A stretch of DNA of 40,703 bases from Pedobacter sp. ASV17 (GTDB taxonomy: Bacteria > Bacteroidota > Bacteroidia > Sphingobacteriales > Sphingobacteriaceae). The notes under the pieces were generated by a model that was given only the letters and a program-made list of their open reading frames with translations, was not told the origin of the DNA and did no database searches. The translations under genes and the position numbers were made by a program. The stretch spans positions 1-40,703 of the forward strand of contig NZ_JAELTX010000043.1 in assembly GCF_016429065.1 (NCBI RefSeq). The letters run 5' to 3'. The stretch's first letter is position 1. Every line of letters begins with the position of its first letter. Below, one piece after another: positions 6,775-15,023 of this stretch.

Positions 6775-7623
6775 TTATTTTTTCAACTCAGCTACCTTCT
6801 TATCTATGAAACCAGATAAGGTAGGGTTGGCTGCGAGTTTTTTGCTTTGTAGATAGGCGTCAATAGCCTCTTGGTTCTTCCCTAGGTTTTCATAGGCAGT
6901 AGCCAAATAGAAATACGCATCAGGAGTAGCCTTAATGTTTTTGATCAAATCTTCAAAGCGGGTAATGGCCTTGTCAAACTGACCAGATTTAATGGCAAAT
7001 AAACCTAAGTTCATGTTTGCCTTAAAGTTTTTGGGATCTTTTTTAACCACGTCTAACAACATGGCAATACCCTCCATAGGAGCACCCATACCGTTTACAA
7101 CGGTGATCCCCATTCCAGTTTTCGCGTCTAAGTCCGTCGAGTCAATAGCAACAGCTTTAGTAAATGCTTGATTTGCTTTTTGGAGCATTGCAGGCTTCAC
7201 TAAACTATCTTGTGTATTGTCAAAAGCTTTTAAGAAACGATCACCAGCTTTAACCCAATTTTGTAATGAAGCTTGTTCTTTGGCAACTTCTTCTAAATAA
7301 AGTGCGCTAGGAACAGCTTGTTCCAAATCATCCCATTTTTGAGCTAAAACCTTCGCTTGGTTTGCTTTTTCTTCGCCCTGTGCCTTTTGGAAAGCATTCT
7401 CTAAAGAAGTAAATTCCTTTGCGGCAGCATTGCTGATTAAGTTTTTAGCAGTAGCCGAAGCTTCTGCCAAACTAACGCCTGGGGTTGCTGTTTCCTGTGG
7501 TATTCCCACAGTTGCGTCATCCTTAGGCTTTACCAGTCCTTTAATATCTTGGCTAAACAAAAAGCCCACAAGCAATACAATACCTGCAATAATTACAATC
7601 TGTGTGGTGCGTGGGCTTTTCAT
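6775..7623 (-). CDS. Tetratricopeptide repeat protein with one N-terminal membrane segment
   Basis: This 282-residue protein starts at the ATG giving MKSPRTTQ. Residues about 10-25 (IVIIAGIVLLVGFLF) form a single membrane anchor, placing the rest in the periplasm. The C-terminal half holds about three TPR units, including NFKANMNLGLFAIKSGQFDK and DAYFYLATAYENLGKNQE. An Ala/Glu/Lys-rich, probably coiled stretch lies between anchor and TPRs. TPR proteins serve as protein-protein scaffolds, and the partner is unknown. It begins 12 nt after HU and is likely co-transcribed with it and with the small basic peptide. A TTG three codons upstream is not preferred. Confidence 0.88.
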   Translation of the reverse strand: MKSPRTTQIVIIAGIVLLVGFLFSQDIKGLVKPKDDATVGIPQETATPGVSLAEASATAKNLISNAAAKEFTSLENAFQKAQGEEKANQAKVLAQKWDDLEQAVPSALYLEEVAKEQASLQNWVKAGDRFLKAFDNTQDSLVKPAMLQKANQAFTKAVAIDSTDLDAKTGMGITVVNGMGAPMEGIAMLLDVVKKDPKNFKANMNLGLFAIKSGQFDKAITRFEDLIKNIKATPDAYFYLATAYENLGKNQEAIDAYLQSKKLAANPTLSGFIDKKVAELKK

Positions 7624-7635
7624 AAATGTCAAATA

Positions 7636-7938
7636 TTAAGCTTCTGCTTTAACTTTTTTAGTGCTGTTTTTCACTTTGTCAACAAATACTTTTGCTGGCT
7701 TAAAGCTAGGAACAAAATGTTCTGGAATAATGATAGCGGTATTTTTAGAGATGTTTCTAGCAGTTTTTTGAGCTCTTTTCTTTACTACAAAACTGCCAAA
7801 ACCTCTTACGTAAACATTTTCGCCGTTGATCATGTTGTTTTTGATTACTTTGAAAAATGCCTCCACTGTTTCTTGAACGTCAACTTTCTCAATCCCTGTC
7901 TTTGTTGATATTTCAGCAATAATATCTGCCTTAGTCAT
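7636..7938 (-). CDS. HU-family DNA-binding protein
   Basis: This 100-residue nucleoid protein of the HU/IHF fold has the helical N-terminal dimerisation part (MTKADIIAEISTKTG) and the conserved GFGSF turn at the start of the DNA-binding arms. The arm tip reads TARNISKN, lacking the intercalating proline of E. coli HU (RNP). That variant is usual in Bacteroidota from what I recall. A short lysine-rich tail (STKKVKAEA) extends beyond the standard 90 residues. It is the first gene of a likely HU-TPR-basic peptide unit, with a TAnnTTTG box at 7999-8006 about 60 nt upstream. Confidence 0.95.
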   Translation of the reverse strand: MTKADIIAEISTKTGIEKVDVQETVEAFFKVIKNNMINGENVYVRGFGSFVVKKRAQKTARNISKNTAIIIPEHFVPSFKPAKVFVDKVKNSTKKVKAEA

Positions 7939-7998
7939 ATTTCTAAAATTAATTAATTATTGTGTGTGTTTTTTAATTACATCTGATTTGGGGTTGCA

Positions 7999-8006
7999 AA
8001 AGTATT
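7999..8006 (-). promoter_or_regulatory. -7 box for the HU unit
   Basis: On the minus strand this reads TACTTTTG (match to TAnnTTTG). A T-rich TTTC lies 19 nt upstream, a partial match to the TTTG -33 element. Confidence 0.5.
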
Positions 8007-8099
8007 GCTTTTTAACGAGATAGGAAAATAAAAGATGATTTATTTCTATCTACAACCATCATGGCATTGCAAGTTTTATCGTTTTAACGGCTTTTATTG

Positions 8100-8107
8100 T
8101 ACTTTTG
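8100..8107 (+). promoter_or_regulatory. -7 box directly in front of mutY
   Basis: TACTTTTG, a full TAnnTTTG match, ends 5 nt before the mutY ATG at 8113. If used, transcription would begin at or next to the start codon. Confidence 0.5.
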
Positions 8108-8112
8108 TTACA

Positions 8113-9159
8113 ATGTCTTTTCAGTCCGAAATTGTTAAATGGTACTTTGTAAATAAGCGTGATCTGCCTTGGAGAGAGACCACGGATCCTTATGTAATTT
8201 GGCTTTCAGAAATTATCCTTCAACAGACCAGGGTAGAACAGGGCCTACCTTATTTTCTTAAGTTTTTGGAGAATTTTCCTGATGTTAAGGCTTTTGCGAG
8301 CGCTTCCGAAGAGCGTGTGCTAAAACTTTGGCAGGGTTTGGGCTATTATTCAAGAGGGCGTAATATGCTACATACCGCTAAACACGTAGTGAACCATTTC
8401 GGCGGTAATTTCCCTACAGCCTATCAAGATTTGGTAAAGTTAAAAGGGATAGGGGGCTATACCGCTGCAGCCATTTCTTCTTTTTCGAGCAACGAAAAGC
8501 AGGCCGTAGTAGATGGTAATGTTTACCGTGTGTTAGCGCGTTATTTTGGGGTTGAAGAGGCCATCAACTCGCCAAAGGGACAAAAGCAGTTTGCTCAATT
8601 GGCGCAGGAACTCATCCAAGATCAAGAGCCTTCTATATATAACCAAGCCATTATGGAATTTGGTGCATTGCATTGCAAACCAAAATCACCCCTTTGCAAC
8701 CAATGTCCTGTACAGCTAGGCTGTTACGCCTATCAACATCAAAAAGTGGAACAGCTACCCTTGAAGCTTAAAAAAGTTAAAATAAGAAAAAGATGGTTTA
8801 ATTATTTTGTTGGTATAAATGATGATGAAATACTTGCCAAGCAAAGGCGACCTGGCGATGTTTGGCAACAACTGTATGATTTCCCTCTGATAGAATCGGA
8901 ACAGGAGGTAGCGATTGATGATGTGGCGCTGTTGGCGAAAGTGCATGAACTGTTTGGAAAGAACGTAGAACTTAAGGTTTTAGAAAGCAAAAAACATGTT
9001 TTAACGCACCAAACAATATATGTTCAATTTTTTGCAATAGATAATTATATTGTTAACTTTAATCAACACGCCGAAATTAAATCGGTTAAATTAACGACAT
9101 TTAAACAATTACCTCATCCCAAAATTATTGGGGATTTTATTGAAAAACATATAGACTAA
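8113..9159 (+). CDS. mutY: A/G-specific adenine glycosylase MutY
   Basis: This 348-residue base-excision repair enzyme removes adenine mispaired with 8-oxoguanine. The ATG at 8113 begins MSFQSEIVKWY. The upstream extension to 8035 would run through the promoter and lacks family similarity. WLSEIILQQTRV holds the catalytic Glu33. The helix-hairpin-helix LKGIGGYTAAAI is followed by VVDGNVYRVL with Asp134. The [4Fe-4S] loop has C188, C195, C198 and C204 (C-x6-C-x2-C-x5-C). The C-terminal third is the Nudix-like domain that reads the 8-oxoG strand. It is followed by ssb after 12 nt in the same orientation, so the two repair genes are probably one transcript. Confidence 0.96.
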   Translation: MSFQSEIVKWYFVNKRDLPWRETTDPYVIWLSEIILQQTRVEQGLPYFLKFLENFPDVKAFASASEERVLKLWQGLGYYSRGRNMLHTAKHVVNHFGGNFPTAYQDLVKLKGIGGYTAAAISSFSSNEKQAVVDGNVYRVLARYFGVEEAINSPKGQKQFAQLAQELIQDQEPSIYNQAIMEFGALHCKPKSPLCNQCPVQLGCYAYQHQKVEQLPLKLKKVKIRKRWFNYFVGINDDEILAKQRRPGDVWQQLYDFPLIESEQEVAIDDVALLAKVHELFGKNVELKVLESKKHVLTHQTIYVQFFAIDNYIVNFNQHAEIKSVKLTTFKQLPHPKIIGDFIEKHID

Positions 9160-9171
9160 TCAAATATATTT

Positions 9172-9609
9172 ATGTCAGGTATTAACAAAGTAATCTTAGT
9201 GGGGCACTTGGGAAAGGACCCCGAAGTTAGACATTTGGAAGGCGGTGTTACCGTTGCGAGTTTCCCGTTAGCTACTTCAGAGACATTTAACAAGGATGGT
9301 AAACGAGTTGAACAAACTGAATGGCACAATATTGTGTTGTGGAGGGGCTTGGCGGAAGTAGCCTCAAAATATCTTCAAAAAGGAAAGCTGGTTTACATAG
9401 AAGGTAAACTGAGAACACGCTCATTCGAAGACAAGGAAAAAGTAAAAAAATACGTTACCGAAGTGGTGGCCGAGAACTTTACCATGTTAGGCAGAAAAAG
9501 CGATTTTGAGCCAAATGCTCCAACAAATGGCAATAGCGGAACTATTAATAATAAAATAGATGACGATTTCTCAACGTCTATCGACGAAACAGGGGATTTG
9601 CCTTTTTAA
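9172..9609 (+). CDS. ssb: Single-stranded DNA-binding protein
   Basis: This 145-residue protein has the OB-fold SSB domain at residues 1-105 (MSGINKVILVGHLGKDPEVR, WHNIVLW, YIEGKLRTRS). A short flexible linker leads to an acidic tail ending in GDLPF, the docking peptide for repair and replication partners. It protects single-stranded DNA as a tetramer. It starts 12 nt after mutY and ends 38 nt before a perfect hairpin terminator, so the mutY-ssb unit is well delimited. Confidence 0.97.
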   Translation: MSGINKVILVGHLGKDPEVRHLEGGVTVASFPLATSETFNKDGKRVEQTEWHNIVLWRGLAEVASKYLQKGKLVYIEGKLRTRSFEDKEKVKKYVTEVVAENFTMLGRKSDFEPNAPTNGNSGTINNKIDDDFSTSIDETGDLPF

Positions 9610-9647
9610 CAAAAAAGAAATAACTAACCAAAAATAAAAAGACATTA

Positions 9648-9671
9648 AAAACCCCGCACGTGCGGGGTTTT
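9648..9671. terminator. Bidirectional terminator between ssb and glmS
   Basis: A perfect 24-base palindrome (AAAACCCCGCAC and its complement) lies between the convergent ssb and glmS stops, with T-rich flanks on both strands. It ends 4 nt before the glmS stop codon. Confidence 0.85.
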
Positions 9672-9674
9672 CTT

Positions 9675-11513
9675 TTATTCAACCGTAACGGATTTGGCTA
9701 GGTTTCTAGGCTGGTCAACGTTACAACCTCTCATTACTGCAATGTGATAAGAAAGCAATTGTAATGGAATGGTGGCCAATAATGGTAAAAAAGCTTCACT
9801 TGCATCGGGAATTTCAATGCAGTAGTCAGCCATTTTTTTCACTTCTGTATCGCCTTCGGTAACAATGGCAATCACCTTTCCTTTTCTGGCTTTCACTTCC
9901 TGGATATTGCTAATCACTTTTTCGTAAGATGAGTTTTTAGTGGCGATAAACACCACGGGCATTTCTTCATCTATCAATGCAATTGGTCCGTGTTTCATTT
10001 CTGCGGCAGGATAGCCTTCGGCATGGATGTAGGAAATCTCTTTCAGTTTAAGCGCACCCTCTAAAGCTACAGGGAAGCCGCTGCCCCTACCCAAAAATAA
10101 GCAGTTTCGGGCATCTTTAATTTTGGCAGAAATCTCTTGGATCAGGTCGTTGGAAAGTAAAGCGGTTTGTATCTTCTCTGGAATACAATCTAGCTCGGTA
10201 AGCAATTCACGTAATTTTGAACTGGTTAACGTGCCTTTTTGTTGCGCCATATAAAATGCCATTAACGTAAGCACGGTTACCTGTGCCGTAAATGCTTTGG
10301 TAGAAGCGACCCCAATTTCGGGACCTGCGTGCGTATATACTCCTGCATGTGTAATACGAGGAATAGAAGCGCCAACCACATTACATATTCCAAAAATGGT
10401 GGCTCCTTTTTCTTTTGCCATTTCTATGGCTGCCATGGTATCGGCCGTTTCGCCTGATTGTGAGATCGCAATCACTACATCCTTTTCAGTAATAATCGGA
10501 TTTCTATATCTGAACTCCGAAGCATATTCTACTTCTACTGGGATGCGTGCATATTCCTCAATTAAATACTCGCCTACCAAACCCGCGTGCCATGAAGTGC
10601 CACAAGCAACAATGATGATGCGGTCGATATTTTTCAGTTTATCCGCAAACTCCTTGATGCCGCCTAATTGTACCTGTCCTTCTTCTGGATAAATACGGCC
10701 TCTCATACAATCGCGAATGGACCTTGGTTGCTCGTAGATTTCTTTTAGCATGAAATGATCATAGCCACTTTTTTCCAACATTTCCAGCTTAAGTTCCAGC
10801 TCCTGTACGTATGGCGTTTGCACCACATTGTCTAAGCGTTTGATCTCAAGTTCGTCGCGCTTTAAAAATGCAATTTCGTTATCATTTAAGTAGATCACAT
10901 TTTTCGTGTACTCTACAATTGGAGTCGCATCAGAAGCAATGAAGTATTCGCCTTGGCCAACACCAATCACCATCGGACTGCCTTTTCTTGCGGCAATTAG
11001 CTGGTTTGGATTTTCTTCGTCCATAATGACGATGGCATAAGCTCCTGTTACCTCATTTAGTGCTAAACGGACAGCCTCGGTCAAGTCAATATTGTTGTTT
11101 TGGTAGATGTCTTCGATCAGGTGAATCAAGACTTCGGTATCAGTATCGCTATTAAAAGAATGGCCTCTTGAAATGAGTTCTTCTTTTAAGGTTGAATAAT
11201 TTTCTATGATACCATTATGGATGATGCTGAGGTTTCCTTTTTGAGAAGTATGAGGATGCGAATTTCTGTCAGAAGGGGCTCCGTGGGTCGCCCAGCGGGT
11301 ATGGCCCATGCCTATTGTGCCCGAAAGATTTTTATTGGCGGCAAAATCTTCAAGCTCTTTTACCTTTCCTGCCTTCTTATATATGTTCAAATTTTCATGG
11401 TCTATCAAGGCAATTCCTGCACTGTCATATCCTCTATATTCGAGTCTTTTTAGACCTTTTAAAACGATTGGCCAAGCTTCTCTAAAGCCAATATAGCCTA
11501 CAATTCCACACAT
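9675..11513 (-). CDS. glmS: Glutamine-fructose-6-phosphate aminotransferase (isomerizing)
   Basis: This 612-residue enzyme makes glucosamine-6-phosphate from fructose-6-phosphate and glutamine, the entry to UDP-GlcNAc, peptidoglycan and lipid A. The N-terminal Ntn glutaminase begins MCGIVGYIG with Cys2 as nucleophile after Met removal. RYRGYDSAG-type (here EYRGYDSAG) and GHTRWATHG motifs follow. Two SIS sugar-isomerase domains fill residues about 285-605 (ACGTSWHAG, SQSGETADT, GRGSGFPVALEGALKLKE). The C-terminus NVDQPRNLAKSVTVE is the conserved family end. Full length. Its upstream region is only 82 nt to the DUF4270 stop and contains that gene's terminator, with a possible promoter overlapping it. 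There is no room for a glmS ribozyme. Confidence 0.98.
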   Translation of the reverse strand: MCGIVGYIGFREAWPIVLKGLKRLEYRGYDSAGIALIDHENLNIYKKAGKVKELEDFAANKNLSGTIGMGHTRWATHGAPSDRNSHPHTSQKGNLSIIHNGIIENYSTLKEELISRGHSFNSDTDTEVLIHLIEDIYQNNNIDLTEAVRLALNEVTGAYAIVIMDEENPNQLIAARKGSPMVIGVGQGEYFIASDATPIVEYTKNVIYLNDNEIAFLKRDELEIKRLDNVVQTPYVQELELKLEMLEKSGYDHFMLKEIYEQPRSIRDCMRGRIYPEEGQVQLGGIKEFADKLKNIDRIIIVACGTSWHAGLVGEYLIEEYARIPVEVEYASEFRYRNPIITEKDVVIAISQSGETADTMAAIEMAKEKGATIFGICNVVGASIPRITHAGVYTHAGPEIGVASTKAFTAQVTVLTLMAFYMAQQKGTLTSSKLRELLTELDCIPEKIQTALLSNDLIQEISAKIKDARNCLFLGRGSGFPVALEGALKLKEISYIHAEGYPAAEMKHGPIALIDEEMPVVFIATKNSSYEKVISNIQEVKARKGKVIAIVTEGDTEVKKMADYCIEIPDASEAFLPLLATIPLQLLSYHIAVMRGCNVDQPRNLAKSVTVE

Positions 11514-11536
11514 GTTTTTTGGGGGGTTAAAAATAT

Positions 11537-11569
11537 AAATCCCCCTAAAGTATTTCTTTAGAGGGATTT
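11537..11569 (-). terminator. Terminator of the DUF4270 unit
   Basis: The arms AAATCCCCCTAAAG and CTTTAGAGGGATTT flank a 5-nt loop. As minus-strand RNA this pairs fully with one G-U wobble and is followed by a U-rich stretch, so it fits termination of the DUF4270 gene. Confidence 0.7.
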
Positions 11570-11595
11570 TATCAAACGTTTGCGTAATTTTTTCG

Positions 11596-13038
11596 CTAGT
11601 TCGCTTTTGTGTAGTAAATGTTGAGTTTAATCAGGTTAGCTCCAGCTGCGGGACTCTTCTGGAAGCTGCCGATTATTGCCCGTGAAGCCACGCCAAATGA
11701 AGGCAAAACTTCAAAAGTAGTGGTAGGGGTAACGGCCAAATAAGTGCCATAGTCTTCTGTTTTACCATCCAACAAATCTTGCATGTAAGCAGTAACTACA
11801 AATACATATCTCTTTTTGGTTGAGTCAAAATAACCCCCAAATGCAGATGGATTTGCTCTTGGATCTCCAGCGGTAGTTACGCCATCGCCAGCATCATTAT
11901 CTGGTAAGTTTTTTCTCTGCCCTGCAATGTCAGTTTTATACAAGGCAATCCTTGGCGCGGCTCTAAAAGGAGCTATGTCTGTTCCGCTGCTTAAATCAAC
12001 AATTAGCTCGGCTTTGTTTACAATCATTTTGCCGCCAACCTCAGTTTTCATTTTTTTGAGATACGGAAAAGAAAGCTTAGTCCTTAAGCCTCCCAATGGT
12101 TTTAAGTAGGTGGTAGAGAACTGTTGCTTCGGATTTGTAACAAGTGCATCAAGCTGGGCTTGTACCTGTGTTGAATAAGTGTGCGATACGCTTGCTCCCA
12201 AAGGTGCAGAGCTTGTAGATATCGGAAAGTTTACAGAAACAGTATCCGTTAAAGTGGTTGTAGTTGCATTCTGTTTTCTATAATACAACATCAAACCAGA
12301 ACCAGCGGTACTTGCAAAATTAAAGAACATTACACCGCCACTGCCCATACTGCTTTGCGAAGAAGGTTTAACCTGAACGTACAAACCTTTAAACTTGTCT
12401 TGAAAATAAGAATTGTACTTTAAATCCGTTGCAGATAAGTTTACAATATTACTAGTGACAAAGCTGTTGCTTAACTTCACACGTAACTGAGGGCTGTTAG
12501 TTTTGATAGTGTCTTTAGCTCCTGTAAGCACATCCGTAACCTTAATTGGTGTGGTTGGAAAAACCTTGCCAGTATAATTGGCTACAACGGTGCTGTTAAA
12601 GGGATAAGTTCTATTGCTTAAGAAAGTGTTTTCCTTTGCCAAATTGTTGTTGAGCTGATGCACATCAACATTATAGGTGGCCGTACTGTCTCCATAGAAT
12701 TCTCCAGCATAATTTAGTACCAATACCGCAGAGTCTAATACCGCATTTGTGCCAAAGCTGTAAGCATCGCTAGGTACATTTACGGATAGGGCTAAGCTAG
12801 AGGTAGTTGATCCTAAAGCTGGATCATTAAGAAAACCAAAAGGGTATCTGGTAAGTCCACTGGTATTGCCAGCATCTTCTTTCACCGTTCTAGAGCTGAT
12901 GGTAGCAGTATCAATCAAGTTACCCTGTATCACATTGGAAGGGTCTACTTCCAAGCCAATGGTAGAAGTACGTTCGCACGAGGCGAAAAGAAAAAGACTT
13001 ATCAACAAGGTCAATAAGTCTAATTTTATAAATCTCAT
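11596..13038 (-). CDS. DUF4270 family lipoprotein
   Basis: This 480-residue protein starts at the ATG giving MRFIKLDLL, with a lipoprotein signal ending LFASC (Cys21). The family pattern is visible: STIGLEVDP just after the Cys, then DTATISSRTVKED, then a GFLNDPALGSTTSSLALSV stretch. DUF4270 proteins are large Bacteroidota lipoproteins of unknown function, probably beta-rich and surface or periplasm facing. It follows the GT5-like gene after 24 nt, the usual pairing in Sphingobacteriaceae as far as I recall, so both are likely in one transcript from the promoter at 13934. A TTG four codons upstream is not preferred. Confidence 0.9.
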   Translation of the reverse strand: MRFIKLDLLTLLISLFLFASCERTSTIGLEVDPSNVIQGNLIDTATISSRTVKEDAGNTSGLTRYPFGFLNDPALGSTTSSLALSVNVPSDAYSFGTNAVLDSAVLVLNYAGEFYGDSTATYNVDVHQLNNNLAKENTFLSNRTYPFNSTVVANYTGKVFPTTPIKVTDVLTGAKDTIKTNSPQLRVKLSNSFVTSNIVNLSATDLKYNSYFQDKFKGLYVQVKPSSQSSMGSGGVMFFNFASTAGSGLMLYYRKQNATTTTLTDTVSVNFPISTSSAPLGASVSHTYSTQVQAQLDALVTNPKQQFSTTYLKPLGGLRTKLSFPYLKKMKTEVGGKMIVNKAELIVDLSSGTDIAPFRAAPRIALYKTDIAGQRKNLPDNDAGDGVTTAGDPRANPSAFGGYFDSTKKRYVFVVTAYMQDLLDGKTEDYGTYLAVTPTTTFEVLPSFGVASRAIIGSFQKSPAAGANLIKLNIYYTKAN

Positions 13039-13062
13039 ATTTATTATCAAATAAAGCCTTTG

Positions 13063-13893
13063 TTACGCTAAAGAAACCAATTCATCACTGGCAACTTCTT
13101 CATAAAAAGAGTAGAAGCTGTCATAATTTTCGGTTAAATTAAAAGCTAAAGTTGGTTTATTAGAATCTTTAACAAATTTTAACACCACTTCATCTATCTT
13201 CTCATCAGCTAACACTACTGCATCAGAGTGAGTTATAGCGCCAATGTGCAAACTGTTGCAATCACTTTCTGTAAAAGCTTTTGTATCGTCTGCAGTCATG
13301 TGATTCATGATGGCCTTCTTGTGGAAGTCTGCATTTAATTTTTCGCTAAAGCAATTTTCGTAAACCGAATAAACAACCTTTGAATTTTTAAAGGTAGGGT
13401 CGTTTTTGTAAGTCGTTTTGATGTATGCAGGAACTAAAGCCGTCATCCAACCATGGCAGTGTACCACATCAGGCGACCAACCTAATTTTTTAACGGTTTC
13501 CAAGGCACCTTTACAGAAAAAGATGGTTCTTTCATCATTGTCTGCATAGAACTTGTTCTCTTTATCCCTAAACACGTACTTTCTTTGGAAATAATCTTCG
13601 TTGTCCAAAAAATACACTTGCATACGAGCCGCTGGTATCGACGCCACTTTAATGATCAAAGGGTTGTCATTGTCATCAATAATGATGTTCATCCCTGATA
13701 ATCGGATCACCTCGTGCAACCTATTCCTTCTTTCATTAATGTTGCCAAATTTGGGCATCAGGATGCGGATTTCAAATCCTTTTTCCTGCATGGCCTGCGG
13801 TAATTGGCGAGTAATTTCAGAAATTTTGGTGAGTTCGAGGAAAGGCGACATCTCGTGGGTAATAATCAGTAGCTTCGTTTTTGCCATCTCCAT
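13063..13893 (-). CDS. Stand-alone GT5 (glycogen/starch synthase) N-terminal domain protein
   Basis: This 276-residue protein resembles only the N-terminal Rossmann half of glycogen/starch synthases: LLIITHEMSPFLEL at the start, then RILMPKFG, VYFLDNEDYF, and DVVHCHGWMTALVPAYIK. Normal enzymes are about 470 residues with a second Rossmann domain carrying the E-x7-E site, which is absent here. The ADP-glucose-binding K-x-G-G motif near the N-terminus is also missing and reads LTKISEI. I doubt classic glycogen synthase activity. From memory such short proteins are common next to panC in Bacteroidota and are annotated glycogen synthase by homology. ATG codons at 13893 and 13887 are both possible starts. 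Confidence 0.85.
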   Translation of the reverse strand: MEMAKTKLLIITHEMSPFLELTKISEITRQLPQAMQEKGFEIRILMPKFGNINERRNRLHEVIRLSGMNIIIDDNDNPLIIKVASIPAARMQVYFLDNEDYFQRKYVFRDKENKFYADNDERTIFFCKGALETVKKLGWSPDVVHCHGWMTALVPAYIKTTYKNDPTFKNSKVVYSVYENCFSEKLNADFHKKAIMNHMTADDTKAFTESDCNSLHIGAITHSDAVVLADEKIDEVVLKFVKDSNKPTLAFNLTENYDSFYSFYEEVASDELVSLA

Positions 13894-13933
13894 ATATTAT
13901 TAAATTACTGTTAATTTAAAGATTATCAAGGGG

Positions 13934-13964
13934 CAAAGGTACGGAAAATATTAATATTTATCAA
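13934..13964 (-). promoter_or_regulatory. Promoter of the GT5-like / DUF4270 unit
   Basis: On the minus strand a TTG (13962-13964) is followed after 20 nt by TACCTTTG (13934-13941), matching the Bacteroidota TTG/TAnnTTTG pattern. The predicted start lies about 40 nt before the ATG. Confidence 0.65.
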
Positions 13965-13999
13965 TATCTTGCTATTCCCGCTTTGTAAGTTTTACAGAA

Positions 14000-14884
14000 A
14001 TGCTCAATTTAGCAGCCTCAAAACAAAACACCATATTGAAAGTAATAGCAACCTTAGCTGAACTTCAGAGCTCGCTAACACCTTTGAAAACAAGTGGCTT
14101 GAAAATAGCATTGGTGCCTACTATGGGCGCTTTGCACCAAGGTCATCTTTCACTCATTGCAGAGGCACAAAAATTAGCAGATGTAGTAGTCTGTAGCATC
14201 TTTGTGAACCCTACACAGTTTACCGATCCTAAAGATTTGGAGAAATATCCACGTCCTTTAGAGCACGATATTAAAATGCTTACTGAAGCAGGTTGTAATT
14301 TTGTGTTTATGCCTTCGGTAAAGGAAATGTATCCCAGCTATCCAACTGCAGAGCAATGGAAAATAGACTTGGGAGAAGCTGAATTTGTACTGGAAGGTGA
14401 ATTTAGAAAAGGGCATTACCAAGGGGTTACCCAAATTGTGTTTAAACTTTTTGATGCCGTAAAACCTGATGTGGCCATGTTTGGTCAAAAGGATTTTCAG
14501 CAGGTGCTGATGATCAAGAATATGGTGAAGGTACTTGATTTGGATGTGCAAATTGCCGTTTGTCCAATTATAAGGGAAGCTGATGGCTTAGCCATGAGTT
14601 CTAGAAATATACATTTGAGCCAAAGTGATCGGGAGCATGCGTTAGTGTTAAGTAAGGCCTTGTTTTATATAGAGGCAAACTATAATGATGTTGAACTTGA
14701 CCAACTTTTGGAAGAGGCCAAAGCAATGATCAATACGGTGCCGGGCGTAGAACTGGATTATTTGACGATTGCCAACGGCGATACGCTACTGCCTATTACA
14801 GAAAAAACACATCAAAATACTGTTGCTTTGGTTGCGGCTAAGGTTGGACAGACTCGGTTAATCGATAATGTAATCATTAAATAG
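14000..14884 (+). CDS. panC: Pantothenate synthetase
   Basis: This 294-residue cytoplasmic enzyme joins pantoate and beta-alanine with ATP to make pantothenate (vitamin B5). The nucleotidyltransferase-fold signature PTMGALHQGHLSLI holds H46-x-G-H49. VVCSIFVNPTQF and DVAMFGQKDFQQ follow, and READGLAMSSRN is the KMSKS-like loop. About 14 extra residues precede the usual family start (KVIATLAEL). No other ATG is available there, though a TTG at that point is possible. It is divergent from the GT5-like gene and followed by panD, which supplies the beta-alanine. Confidence 0.97.
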   Translation: MLNLAASKQNTILKVIATLAELQSSLTPLKTSGLKIALVPTMGALHQGHLSLIAEAQKLADVVVCSIFVNPTQFTDPKDLEKYPRPLEHDIKMLTEAGCNFVFMPSVKEMYPSYPTAEQWKIDLGEAEFVLEGEFRKGHYQGVTQIVFKLFDAVKPDVAMFGQKDFQQVLMIKNMVKVLDLDVQIAVCPIIREADGLAMSSRNIHLSQSDREHALVLSKALFYIEANYNDVELDQLLEEAKAMINTVPGVELDYLTIANGDTLLPITEKTHQNTVALVAAKVGQTRLIDNVIIK

Positions 14885-14890
14885 TTTTTT

Positions 14891-14935
14891 AACCACGTAA
14901 GGCAGCTTAGTAAAGCTAAGCTGCCTTACGTGGTT
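14891..14935. repeat. Perfect 20-bp hairpin between panC and panD
   Basis: Two 20-base arms (beginning AACCACGTAAGG and ending CCTTACGTGGTT) pair without mismatch around a 5-nt TAAAG loop, starting 6 nt after the panC stop. The plus strand lacks a following T-run, so it is not a standard intrinsic terminator. It may be a 3'-end stabiliser, a factor-assisted stop, or a mobile palindromic repeat. Confidence 0.85.
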
Positions 14936-15011
14936 ACTTAATTCTATATCGATGTTAGCTTTTTGACTTTAAACTGAAAACCGTTTAATGCAAACTCTAA
15001 AACTTAATTCC

Positions 15012-15019
15012 TAACTTTG
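15012..15019 (+). promoter_or_regulatory. -7 box directly in front of panD
   Basis: TAACTTTG is a full TAnnTTTG match and ends 4 nt before the panD ATG, so a transcript from it would be leaderless or nearly so. No clear -33 TTG is seen at 19-21 nt. Confidence 0.45.
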
Positions 15020-15023
15020 CCAA

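Noticed and set aside
8035..8112. N-terminal extension of MutY
   Set aside because: It crosses the promoter box and has no MutY-like sequence. The ATG at 8113 gives the usual family start.
10297..10692. 131-codon plus-strand open frame inside glmS
   Set aside because: It is antisense shadow of a fully conserved enzyme.
11514..11595. glmS ribozyme or riboswitch in the glmS leader
   Set aside because: The leader is only 82 nt and filled by a simple hairpin. No ribozyme core is possible.
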